NCBI GenBank assembly: GCA_965250215.1
Contig: CBDFNN010000004.1
Coordinates: forward strand, 682,001-746,000
Direction of reading: 5' to 3'
From: CBDFNN01 sp965250215
GTDB taxonomy: Bacteria; Bacteroidota; Rhodothermia; Rhodothermales; DATKEJ01
DNA: 64,000 nucleotides
Part shown: positions 1 through 8,121 of the stretch, piece after piece
How positions within the stretch are numbered: the stretch's first letter is position 1
Layout: each line of letters opens with the position of its first letter
The notes under the pieces: generated by a model
Told to the model about the DNA's origin: nothing
The model's input: the letters and a program-made list of their open reading frames with translations, nothing else
The model's database searches: none
Made by a program: the position numbers and the translations under genes

Positions 1-863
1 CCCGGGGAATACCTCAGGCTCTGATCGAAATCTATTCACTGTTAAAAACGGATGGTGACATCGATGCACATGAACACCTTTCGGTAGATCGGATCGACTA
101 CTGCTCTTTTGGAAATACGCATCCCTTTCGAGTTCGCATTATCAACCGACTCAACGATAATTACGATCACTACTACATCAAGCGAACTGATTCATCGAGA
201 GTCTACGGACTGGAGTTAGAACATCTATTGTCTCCGGATCGAGTTCGTTATATGATTGACGGCGGGACGATTGTGGAGGAGCACATCGTTGGTCTCCCGG
301 GCGATTTTTTCTTGCAGGAGCGTCTCGAGGATTCGGAGTTCAATCAAATAAGGATGGCCAAGGAATTCGTAAAATTCAACGAACGATGTTTTGTTCGACT
401 CCTCGGAGATATGAGGTCGTACAACTATGTAGTCGACATTACGCCGGACATCGAGGCAACGCAGTACAGGATACGGGCGATCGACTTTGATCAACAGTCT
501 TACGAGGGTCGAAAGAATTTCTACCTCCCCCAATATTTTTCTGATAACAATCCGATCATCAATCTCGGCATCAAGCACATGGATCCGAAGACTGTGAGGC
601 AATATCAGCTTGAGGAGCGAATTCTAATTAAGAATCGCATTGTACTGTCCATGGATCGACTGACGGCCTTGATAGGTCACATGAGAATAGACCGTATCTC
701 AAGTCACGAGAAGACGGAGCAGCTTCGCAACGAACTGGCAGTACATCATGAGAATGATGCCTTTCTAAGTTGCGAGAGCATGGGTGATGTCGTATTGGCC
801 AATATTGAATTGCTCCTACAGAAGAAATTTAAACAGAGTATCGTCTTCGCGAAGGGAACGTGA
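1..863 (+). CDS. Kinase-fold-like protein of unknown function (5' end outside window)
   Basis: The frame is open from the first base of the window (codons begin at base 3) to the TGA at 861-863, so the N-terminus is missing; the TTG at 228 is internal. I do not recognise a named family. The layout resembles a protein-kinase/aminoglycoside-phosphotransferase fold. A lysine sits in 'YYIKR', followed by a Glu-containing helix 'LELEHLL'. A catalytic-loop-like 'GDMRSYN' (Asp codon 408, Asn codon 423) precedes a DFD-like 'AIDFDQ' (Asp codons 483 and 489). These match the GDxxxxN and DFD positions of such kinases. The C-terminal ~100 residues are helical and charged. Catalytic activity is inference. 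The stop codon abuts the left arm of a 27-bp inverted repeat shared with the convergent gene. Confidence 0.7.
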   Translation, partial: RGIPQALIEIYSLLKTDGDIDAHEHLSVDRIDYCSFGNTHPFRVRIINRLNDNYDHYYIKRTDSSRVYGLELEHLLSPDRVRYMIDGGTIVEEHIVGLPGDFFLQERLEDSEFNQIRMAKEFVKFNERCFVRLLGDMRSYNYVVDITPDIEATQYRIRAIDFDQQSYEGRKNFYLPQYFSDNNPIINLGIKHMDPKTVRQYQLEERILIKNRIVLSMDRLTALIGHMRIDRISSHEKTEQLRNELAVHHENDAFLSCESMGDVVLANIELLLQKKFKQSIVFAKGT

Positions 864-1030
864 AATGAGTTGTGAGTTTTGGGTGATGGGTTTTGAGTAG
901 TTTTGGGTTACAAGTCTGTAGTTACGTCAAATGAATGAGGACTCCATTGGTGACTCATTTCCTGAGTCACTGAAAACTCTTACCCTCAGAACAACTCAGG
1001 ACTCATCACCCAAAACTCACAACTCATTTC
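862..1030. repeat. 27-bp perfect inverted repeat spanning two convergent stop codons
   Basis: Bases 862-888 and 1004-1030 are exact reverse complements (27 of 27) with 115 bases between. The left arm overlaps the TGA of the upstream + gene (861-863). The right arm contains the TGA of the convergent gene (1024-1026). The core word is GAGTTGTGAGTTTTGGGT, and related GAGTT/TTTTGGG words continue inward from both arms. A transcript from either side could form a long 3' hairpin, so a bidirectional terminator or mRNA-end stabiliser is plausible. It lacks the short loop and U-tract of a classic intrinsic terminator. Confidence 0.85.
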
Positions 1031-3648
1031 CCTAGCCAATAGCTCAACTTTATCCCAAAGAAGTTGTCCCCGCCGGCCTGAAAAGCGTCGACTAAGGACT
1101 GTCCGGTAACAAAGTCTCCGACCGGATTAAATCCTGATCGATCTTGCTGCCACAGGGCATATAGTGTGCTGCCAGGTCGCCATTCCCAACGAAGGACCGC
1201 ATTGCTTCTAAATGAGACGAGGTTGAAATCTCTCTGGGGAAGTGTGAAACTCTGATCTCCATGGACTACTTCATACCCATCTTCGATGCTTGAGATTGTC
1301 GTACCCTCTTCGCCATAGATGTTTAATAGTTGACTTTCTGCCGCGTCCAACTCACCGAAGTCATAGAACTTTCCGCTCGCTGCGAATGGCTCAGCATAGA
1401 GTTCCAGTGAGAGGTTTGGGGTGAATGTGTAATCCAGTCGCAATTGGGTGGACAGGGTGCTTCGGTCTATGAGTGAAAATACGTAGCGTGTACCGAAGGT
1501 CTCTGTAGGTCCGCCTGATCTTGTCCCGATGTATTGCCTTCCTGCTCGCATTTGAGAATAATTTGGTCCGAGCGAGAGTTGCATCGCGTCTCCTGGTTGC
1601 CAACCCAATTCCAATTCTGCCTCAAAAATCCTTCGATCGAGACTATTCCAGTCATACACAACTTGGGCCTCCCATGTTACTCGTCGGGCGGGATTTCCAG
1701 AAAAATCCCATTCGGTGGCCCAATAAGATCCCGTGCCCATTCGAGGTCCACCTCTAGTCATCGTATCACTAAATGAATCTAGTCCGTGATCAATCTCCAG
1801 ACCCGTCGACCAGAAATTGCTCCAGGTTAAATCTAGCCTAACTTCTCCACCAGTACGTTGTCGCTGTCCGCCTGAATTCCAGCTCATGACACTGTTAGCA
1901 GAAATATCCCAATGCTGGAAGAGTTTTGAAGGGACGTTATCGCGATACTGAACAAATAGGTATTGGAGGAGGTCGTCGGCCTTTCCAAAACGACCAATGT
2001 CGTTCGTATCTATACCGGGACTTTCAGCACTCAAGTAAAACCCACCGGTCCACGCTCCGGTATTTTTCCTAAAAAAGGTACTCGCATTAAAGCCCGATAG
2101 GCTTGTTCGACTTGAGTCGAAGTTGACGTGGCTAGCATCAGGGCGCTGGTAGTAGTGAACGGATGATTTTTGCAAGGCACTAATCCTTTCGCTGGTCCCG
2201 CGGACGTGGCTTACACCCGCATCAATATCCAAAATATAATCACCATCACGAAAGCGAATTACCGTTTCCGTTGCAGCGGTGTAGGATTCGTTGTTTAACA
2301 CATCAGCGATGGCTTCACTTGAGTCCATCAGCCGTTGAACGGAGGTCAGGGTGAGCCCAACGCTGGAACCGTTTGAGCCAAGTTCTTGCTGGGCGGCAAC
2401 GGCGAGATATCCACTAGTCGGCTCGACCTTGGTTTTGCCAAACTGACGAGTATCCGAATCAAAAGTCCGTGCAAATTCCTTCTGAGTAGCTGCAGCGAGC
2501 GCGTTGATCGATAGTCCCGAAGCCAGACGGCCCGTAATCTTGGTTGCTCCTAGAATGGTCGTATTGCTTGGATATTCTACATAGTCGCCACTTGCGCGTC
2601 CGCGCGGTGATGTACCGATACGTCTAGAGTAGAAGTGTAGCCCTCCCAGAAGATCGCTTCCCTCGGTAAAGAAGGGCCGTCTTTCAGGAAAAAATGTTTC
2701 GAAAGCCGAAAGATTGACTTCAGCTGGATCTGCTTCGACCTGTCCAAAGTCCGGATTGATGGTTGCATCTAGAGTCAGGTTAGAGCCAAGTCCCATTTTC
2801 AAGTCCAATCCAGCCCTCGCGCTGCTGTCAAAAGTATTGAGGAATGGATCGTCGGAATCAACTTCACCTCTGAGGATACCACTGCTGGCTGTGTAAGGCA
2901 GGAGTTCGATTCTTCTGGACGACCTAATGTCCTTCAATCCAGTCAATAGGCCAAATCTTGATGACCAGCCCGTCTCTTCCTTCGGGATCATGATCCAATA
3001 GATGTTTTCGTTTTTAGCCGGTATTTTACGACTGATATTTATTCCCCATGTCTCTTGTCCTTCAGTAAATCGCAGTTGTGAAAAGGGGATTCTCATTTCC
3101 GCCGTCCATCCTTGGGAGTCAAAATTAGTCCTCGCTGACCAGACTGGATCGAAAGAATAATCTGCCTCATCCTGCTCGTCGCTGCCGTGAAAATAATCGA
3201 TTCGGACACCAGCCGCCGAGACAGCAAAAGTGTAGGCCGTTCTTCTGTCCAAGTAACTGTCTAGGGAGACGGCTATTTGCTCGGAGTTGTTTTCACTGTC
3301 ACGTCGCGCAACCACTGATCGGATATTTGCCGGGTCAGAACTGAACATTCGGGCGGCAATGTAAATGGCCTGATCGTCATAACTGATGGCGACCTCGGTT
3401 CTATCAGAGGGCTTTGAGCCTTCTAGCGGTTCTCTCTGGAGAAAGTCGGAAGTCCAAGTCGCTTTGGCCCAGATTTCGTCGTCCAAGCGTCCATCAATCC
3501 TTGGTGCTGAGCTTCGAGCATCTAAGACCGACATTTGTTTGAAGTCTTTGGCAGATGCTATTATCTGTTCAGCTGAACCGCTCGATTGAGTAAAGGCTAA
3601 AGAAGGAGACAGTAAAATTGATCCGAGAAGGAGTAGTCTGGTCAGCAT
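1024..3648 (-). CDS. DUF5916 outer-membrane protein with N-terminal CBM9-like domain
   Basis: The family pairs a periplasmic carbohydrate-binding-9-like sandwich with a C-terminal outer-membrane beta-barrel of unknown substrate. The sandwich is seen at about residues 35-225: 'IDGRLDDEIWAKA', 'SYDDQAIYIAARM' and 'GWTAEMRIPFSQLRF' are typical CBM9/DUF5916 signatures. The remainder, rich in alternating aromatic and polar strands such as 'LDATINPDFGQVEADPAEVN' and 'FFPERRPFFTEGSD', is the DUF5916 barrel, ending in an aromatic-containing strand. I start at the ATG at 3648 because it gives a compact Sec signal (MLTRLLLLGSILL...FTQ); a TTG at 3669 would add seven residues. It is transcribed alone toward the convergent repeat. 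Family assignment is firm; substrate is unknown. Confidence 0.9.
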   Translation of the reverse strand: MLTRLLLLGSILLSPSLAFTQSSGSAEQIIASAKDFKQMSVLDARSSAPRIDGRLDDEIWAKATWTSDFLQREPLEGSKPSDRTEVAISYDDQAIYIAARMFSSDPANIRSVVARRDSENNSEQIAVSLDSYLDRRTAYTFAVSAAGVRIDYFHGSDEQDEADYSFDPVWSARTNFDSQGWTAEMRIPFSQLRFTEGQETWGINISRKIPAKNENIYWIMIPKEETGWSSRFGLLTGLKDIRSSRRIELLPYTASSGILRGEVDSDDPFLNTFDSSARAGLDLKMGLGSNLTLDATINPDFGQVEADPAEVNLSAFETFFPERRPFFTEGSDLLGGLHFYSRRIGTSPRGRASGDYVEYPSNTTILGATKITGRLASGLSINALAAATQKEFARTFDSDTRQFGKTKVEPTSGYLAVAAQQELGSNGSSVGLTLTSVQRLMDSSEAIADVLNNESYTAATETVIRFRDGDYILDIDAGVSHVRGTSERISALQKSSVHYYQRPDASHVNFDSSRTSLSGFNASTFFRKNTGAWTGGFYLSAESPGIDTNDIGRFGKADDLLQYLFVQYRDNVPSKLFQHWDISANSVMSWNSGGQRQRTGGEVRLDLTWSNFWSTGLEIDHGLDSFSDTMTRGGPRMGTGSYWATEWDFSGNPARRVTWEAQVVYDWNSLDRRIFEAELELGWQPGDAMQLSLGPNYSQMRAGRQYIGTRSGGPTETFGTRYVFSLIDRSTLSTQLRLDYTFTPNLSLELYAEPFAASGKFYDFGELDAAESQLLNIYGEEGTTISSIEDGYEVVHGDQSFTLPQRDFNLVSFRSNAVLRWEWRPGSTLYALWQQDRSGFNPVGDFVTGQSLVDAFQAGGDNFFGIKLSYWLGK

Positions 3649-3669
3649 AAATGTTCTTGTTATCAACAA

Positions 3670-3813
3670 GGCTTGGGTAATGAATGTCGCTATCTACGAG
3701 TGACGTCGTAATAAGTTACGATGATTCTCGTAGTATCTCGAAAACTACGATGATCTTTGTCATAACGACGGTCTCTACATTTCTTGGTTCTTACCCAAAA
3801 CCCACAACTTCCT
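3670..3813. other. Intergenic stretch with a degenerate copy of the GAGTTGTG word
   Basis: The stretch lies between the DUF5916 start and the sdaA stop and holds no gene. Bases 3793-3809 read ACCCAAAACCCACAACT. On the sdaA strand this is AGTTGTGGGTTTTGGGT, one change from the core of the inverted repeat at 862-1030, again a few bases after a stop codon. A short inverted repeat (CGTAGT...ACTACG) lies around 3735-3755. A promoter for the DUF5916 gene must lie here, but I cannot place it with confidence. Confidence 0.5.
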
Positions 3814-5232
3814 CTAGCAAGCTGGCATGTTGACGGCGATGGCAAGTCCACCTTCTGAAGTCTCCTTGTACTTTCTGCTCATATCTTTGGCCGTTTCCAT
3901 CATGGTTTTCACGGCCATGTCCAAACTTATTTGAGCTTCCGTTGGATCTCGATCGAGTGCAAGTTCGGCCGCCGTGATGGCCTTGACGGCGCCCATCGAA
4001 TTTCTCTCGATGCAAGGAATCTGAACAAGTCCGCCAATTGGGTCACAGGTCAAGCCGAGATGATGTTCTAGCGCGATTTCTGCAGCAACCAGAACATGAT
4101 CTGGCGATCCACCAAGGACTTCGGTTAGGGCTCCTGCGGCCATTGCGGACGACACGCCTATTTCCGCCTGGCATCCTCCCATGGCCGCGGAGATCGTCGC
4201 GCCCTTCTTGATGATGCTGCCGATCTCACCAGCAGTCAAAAGGAATCGGCGAATTTCTTCTTGACCCGCATTTTCGTTTACAAAGCAAAGGTAGTACATA
4301 AGAACGGCTGGTATGACGCCTGCGCTGCCATTGGTTGGTGCCGTCACGATGCGGCCCATAGATGCATTTACCTCATTGACGCTCAGCGCAAAACAGCTAA
4401 CCCATTTCATCACTTTAGCGAAGGGTGTGTCTGCGATACGGATGCATTTGAACCAAGAATCCATGTCGTCATAATCTCGACCTTCATTCAGGCGCTCACT
4501 CATCCTCGCCGCTCGCCGAACGACGTTCAAGCCACCTGGAAGTGTACCATTGCTATGACAACCGATGTACATGCATTCGAGCATCGTCGTCCAGACTCGA
4601 TCTATATCTTGCTCGATTTCTTGCTTTGATCTCAAGGTTAGTTCGTTGGCGAGGACAATTTCAGATATCGATTTATTTTGGGAAAGACAGTGCTGAGCCA
4701 AGTCATCGGCTATTTGTATCGGAAAGGGAAAGCTAACTTCTCTTTCTGTTGGTTCTTGCCTCTCGAATTCGTGGACCACAAAACCACCACCGATGGAGAA
4801 ATAGGTACTGGAGGTCGTCTCTCCGTCATTTAATCGAGCAATGAATTCTAGCCCGTTGGGATGGTAGTCGAGAAAGTCCCGCTCGAAGATTATGTCTCTT
4901 TCTTTAGAGAAGGGAATGCTCTTGCTTCCCCTTAGCATTAGATTTCCAGTCGATTTTATATGCTCAATATTATCAGGGATGTCCTCGACCGGAATCGTCT
5001 CAGGATCCTCACCAACAAGTCCGAGGATGATCGCTAAATCGGTCGCATGTCCCTTACCCGTCAAAGAAAGCGAGCCATAGAGGTGAACTTGAATTGCCGT
5101 GATCGAATCAAACTGACCGGACTCTTCAAGTTCTAACAACCACTTTTGCGCCGCTCTCCATGGACCAAGTGTGTGCGAACTGGAAGGACCAATTCCAATC
5201 TTCAACATGTCGAAAACACTGATCTGCTCCAT
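3814..5232 (-). CDS. sdaA: L-serine ammonia-lyase (iron-sulfur L-serine dehydratase)
   Basis: It deaminates L-serine to pyruvate and ammonia in the cytoplasm using a [4Fe-4S] cluster instead of PLP. At 472 residues it is the single-polypeptide form, with a beta domain at about 3-160 and an alpha domain at about 180-465. The N-terminus 'SVFDMLKIGIGPSSSHTLGP' is diagnostic. The cluster-binding cysteines appear as Cys354 ('GGCQAEIG'), Cys396 ('LTCDPIGG') and Cys407 ('QIPCIER'). The chain ends in a Cys (position 472), as is usual in this family, where the C-terminal Cys can cap the cluster. ATG start. It appears monocistronic, with a 564-bp gap upstream. Confidence 0.96.
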   Translation of the reverse strand: MEQISVFDMLKIGIGPSSSHTLGPWRAAQKWLLELEESGQFDSITAIQVHLYGSLSLTGKGHATDLAIILGLVGEDPETIPVEDIPDNIEHIKSTGNLMLRGSKSIPFSKERDIIFERDFLDYHPNGLEFIARLNDGETTSSTYFSIGGGFVVHEFERQEPTEREVSFPFPIQIADDLAQHCLSQNKSISEIVLANELTLRSKQEIEQDIDRVWTTMLECMYIGCHSNGTLPGGLNVVRRAARMSERLNEGRDYDDMDSWFKCIRIADTPFAKVMKWVSCFALSVNEVNASMGRIVTAPTNGSAGVIPAVLMYYLCFVNENAGQEEIRRFLLTAGEIGSIIKKGATISAAMGGCQAEIGVSSAMAAGALTEVLGGSPDHVLVAAEIALEHHLGLTCDPIGGLVQIPCIERNSMGAVKAITAAELALDRDPTEAQISLDMAVKTMMETAKDMSRKYKETSEGGLAIAVNMPAC

Positions 5233-5796
5233 TGGAGTTTTACTATTTATCGGAGGGATTTAGTTGAGGTGAGGATACAACCTTTCCAAACAAAGGGCAC
5301 TCCGGAAAGACGATGGAGCCTTTGTCAGCCAATTTTCTTCCTATACAAATGTTGGACTTTATCTTCAAGGGATTCTCGGGAAGAAAATAAGTACTTCAAA
5401 AGACTCCATCGTCTTTCCAGCGGCAATCAAATCTATTCGGATGGAGCAGAATATTCTTGTTGTCTGGCCCTATCGATAGAGATGTTTGGCATCAACTGGT
5501 ACTGCAGAATAGATTCCGAGCTTAGGACCACGATAACAACACCGACAACTGGGACTCGATGCAGGAAATTCCCTCCGAGTCAAAGAATGGGAATACGATG
5601 TATTAGGTATGCCAATGGAAAGAAGAAAATATATTCTTGGGGCTTTGACCAGTGGAGCCGAATCTACTCGCAGTCATTTTTCCTTGAAGTATCTCTAATT
5701 CTATCTCTCCAGAGGCTAAATGCCAGTCCGTTTTTCATCTGACTATCGGAATCTGCCTGAGACAGATCGGACTGGACTTAGCACGCGTGATTCCGT
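5233..5796. other. 564-bp gene-free interval upstream of sdaA
   Basis: I find no convincing gene. A 198-codon + frame (5146-5742) begins antisense inside sdaA and has unnatural composition (many Cys, Trp, Arg). Near the right end CCAGTCCG (5723-5730) pairs with CGGACTGG (5768-5775) across 37 bases, just downstream of the stop of the next minus-strand gene at 5797. This is a possible transcript-end hairpin without a clear U-tract. The sdaA promoter must be here but is not obvious. Confidence 0.5.
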
Positions 5797-7167
5797 CTAT
5801 TTGAAGTTGAATAGAAAGGGAAATATGACAACTACGATCCAAGCCCAAATGGCATAGACCGGTAAGTAAGCCGTCTGCCATTTCTCGAGAGCGACAAAAC
5901 CACCGCGACCTCGGACAAATTTTACGTAGAGGACTGCAGACCAGGTAAGATTGACGACTAATATTAGATTTTCTCCAAGCGCCGCAATTCGGTTTGGACT
6001 ATATCCGAATTCTGCGATTCTCGATAGGATGGCCCACAGTGCAATCGCATTGACCAAGAGAGCGCTCACTACCAGAGCAAGTTGAAGGAAATCAAATAAT
6101 CCTGGCTTTGCTTGGGGATCGCGTGCCGACATTGAATAAAGAAGCAGAGCGACGACGAGGACAAGTATCAAGTCGAAGCCGATCAGGACTTCTCGATCCA
6201 GAAGGATTCCGCTCCCGGTGAATAGCATTGTAACTAGAAAGGCGAGTAAAAGTATGGTGAAAAGCGGCGTGAATAGCATCGTCAGGACAGGAGCCATATT
6301 CTCAATGACACTCTTTTTGGCTTCCACCAGCCAGGCAGCGACTATCACAGCACCCATGATTCCACATGGTATGATCCAGTTTACAATTAATGTCTCCGCG
6401 TCAAAACCGATTGCGCCAAAGATGAACATGGTGGACCCCATCAAAAGACCTCCACCGAGGGCAATGAGAACGAGGTATATGAACCATTCGCCGGTAAAAC
6501 GGACGAAGTTCATCCTGTGCACGTAGCTGTTCCAAGAATCGCCGACATAGGCAATCCCTACAGCCAACCAAAGGGCAATGGGGAGGTGCAGTACCGCCAA
6601 AACCATCGTATGTCCTTCATATTCAAACGGAATCAGATTCATGGCCAAGATGCCAGCGACAAATGATACATCGGCGAAGAGTGATGTCTTGAGATTCCAG
6701 CTTCGTTTTAACACGAAAAAGGCAGCGAGAAAGGGAAGGGAAAAGAAGACGAAGTTGCGGATATAGAAGAATTCAGCTGCATCTGTACCCCAATGTTGAC
6801 CAAAGAGCTCGGGTACTTTAATGGCGAGGGCTGAAGCAACAGCAAGCGCAAGTGCGATGGCTACTTCCCGAGTCCACATTGTGCCCGACGAATCATTGTC
6901 CGCAACAACCAGTCGTTTCCAAAGTCGCTCAGAGTGCTCGCGAGCAAACTCGCGCGATAAGCTATCGAGCTCACCAATGCGCTTCACTGCAATGAGGAAG
7001 GATTCATCTGCATCCAAGCCGGAACTCTGTAGATCGGCTACCTGACTTCGGAGATGATCTTCGAGCTCATCGACATCGCTTTGGTCGATGCCTCCACGTC
7101 GCTGTACAAAGGACCGCCATTCGTCTATTCGCTCTTCGAGCGCTGCTTCGTTTTCTAAGTGCTCCAT
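5797..7167 (-). CDS. Multi-pass membrane protein with N-terminal PadR-associated prefix domain
   Basis: Residues 1-85 form a soluble helical domain ('LEERIDEWRSFVQRRGGIDQ', 'DVDELEDHLRSQVADL', 'FLIAVKRIGELDSLSREFAREH') of the HAAS/permease-prefix type, normally found next to PadR repressors. About ten hydrophobic segments follow from roughly residue 105 to the C-terminus, DUF4153-like in appearance. The gene overlaps the upstream padR-like gene by 13 bases, so the two are translationally coupled. In known PadR pairs the partner is a membrane protein whose activity is tied to envelope or drug stress. That role here is inference, and no substrate can be read from the sequence. Confidence 0.85.
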   Translation of the reverse strand: MEHLENEAALEERIDEWRSFVQRRGGIDQSDVDELEDHLRSQVADLQSSGLDADESFLIAVKRIGELDSLSREFAREHSERLWKRLVVADNDSSGTMWTREVAIALALAVASALAIKVPELFGQHWGTDAAEFFYIRNFVFFSLPFLAAFFVLKRSWNLKTSLFADVSFVAGILAMNLIPFEYEGHTMVLAVLHLPIALWLAVGIAYVGDSWNSYVHRMNFVRFTGEWFIYLVLIALGGGLLMGSTMFIFGAIGFDAETLIVNWIIPCGIMGAVIVAAWLVEAKKSVIENMAPVLTMLFTPLFTILLLAFLVTMLFTGSGILLDREVLIGFDLILVLVVALLLYSMSARDPQAKPGLFDFLQLALVVSALLVNAIALWAILSRIAEFGYSPNRIAALGENLILVVNLTWSAVLYVKFVRGRGGFVALEKWQTAYLPVYAIWAWIVVVIFPFLFNFK

Positions 7168-7532
7168 ATAGGTTTATGTTTGACAAACTTTAAGGGATTG
7201 AAAGGGGTTGCTCCAAGTGTCTCATTTACGACCTTCCACTGCCGTTGCTGCTTGGAGAGTTCTTCGATGCCCTGATCTGTAAGGCGATAGTATTTTCTGC
7301 GTCGGCCGGTTTCCGACTTTCCCCAGTTTGCCTCGATCAGACCATTTCTTTCCAGGCGATGCAAGACTGGATAGAGCATCCCGTCCGTCCATCGAAGTTG
7401 TCCTTGGGATAGTCCATCGACTCGCTTGATAATGGCATAGCCATAACTCTCGCCCTCCTTGAGGATGGACAAGACCAATGGCGTCGCGGAGGCGGCAACA
7501 AGGTCTTTTCCTATGTCAACAGAGCTCGCCAA
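7155..7532 (-). CDS. PadR-family transcriptional regulator
   Basis: A winged-helix repressor of 125 residues. 'DLVAASATPLVLSILKEGESYGYAIIKRV' and 'LRWTDGMLYPVLHRLERNGLIEANW' are the PadR helix-turn-helix, and 'TGRRRKYYRLTDQGIEEL' is the wing. There is no in-frame ATG upstream, so I take the TTG at 7532, which leaves only a few residues before the conserved 'LVAASATP'. PadR proteins repress their own operon and bind palindromes with ATGT/ACAT half-sites; one such palindrome lies 24 bases upstream. The downstream membrane gene overlaps it by 13 bases. Confidence 0.95.
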   Translation of the reverse strand: MASSVDIGKDLVAASATPLVLSILKEGESYGYAIIKRVDGLSQGQLRWTDGMLYPVLHRLERNGLIEANWGKSETGRRRKYYRLTDQGIEELSKQQRQWKVVNETLGATPFNPLKFVKHKPIWST

Positions 7533-7555
7533 GTCTAAATCATGTTTTGAGTGTG

Positions 7556-7591
7556 ATACATAGAGGCAATATACATTGCAGATCTATGTAT
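7556..7591. promoter_or_regulatory. Candidate PadR operator (nested palindrome)
   Basis: ATACATAGA (7556-7564) pairs exactly with TCTATGTAT (7583-7591). Nested between them, GCAAT (7566-7570) pairs with ATTGC (7575-7579) around ATAC. The half-sites hold the ATGT/ACAT core known for PadR operators. The element starts 24 bases upstream of the PadR TTG start and is also on the upstream side of the divergent DUF6868 gene (7801). Confidence 0.6.
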
Positions 7592-7800
7592 AGCAAATTT
7601 ATATCTGTTACAACTATCAAATCAGAAACCAATCTTTAGAAACATAGCCCTAATTAAGTCTTTGTTAGGCTTCCAATTCTAGGATGGACCCTTGGCGCAA
7701 CACTTCGCATATTGTGAGTTGAACAAAGCGCTAAATGAAAGAGCTTAAGCCACGCATTTCAACAATCATCTGATCGCAATAGAAACAAAAAGGTATAATT

Positions 7801-8046
7801 ATGGATTTGGCAACGATTCACGAATTTCTGGGATGGTGCACGGCTCTTAATCTAGGCGCTTACCTCATTACTACCCTCAAGCTGACCTTATCCAAAGACA
7901 AGTCGAGCAAGCTTCATGGCAAGTGGTTCAACATCGAGCCTTCATCAGTGCGGGAGACCTATCTAGTGCATTTGCTAGTCTACAAAGTCGTCTTCATCAC
8001 ATTCAACCTAGTACCCTATGTTGCATTAAGTCTGATGACGTATTGA
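7801..8046 (+). CDS. DUF6868-like small membrane protein
   Basis: An 81-residue protein with two hydrophobic segments (about 8-27 and 56-77) separated by a basic loop. The pattern 'FLGWCTALNLGAYL', 'KLHGKWFNIE', 'LLVYKVVFITFNLVPYVAL' matches my memory of the DUF6868 family of inner-membrane proteins, whose function is unknown. ATG start. It is divergent from the padR unit across a 268-bp region that holds the palindrome at 7556-7591, so it could share that operator. No other gene is tightly coupled to it. Confidence 0.8.
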   Translation: MDLATIHEFLGWCTALNLGAYLITTLKLTLSKDKSSKLHGKWFNIEPSSVRETYLVHLLVYKVVFITFNLVPYVALSLMTY

Positions 8047-8121
8047 TCTCATTTAGCGCAGCTTTGATCGTGATTATTTTTGCTCATTTGACTACTTTGG
8101 ATTCCAAACAATGAGACGAGT

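Noticed and set aside
5146..5742. 198-codon + frame upstream of sdaA
   Set aside because: It begins antisense inside sdaA, has no recognisable motif and a composition rich in Cys, Trp and Arg; the region is better read as non-coding.
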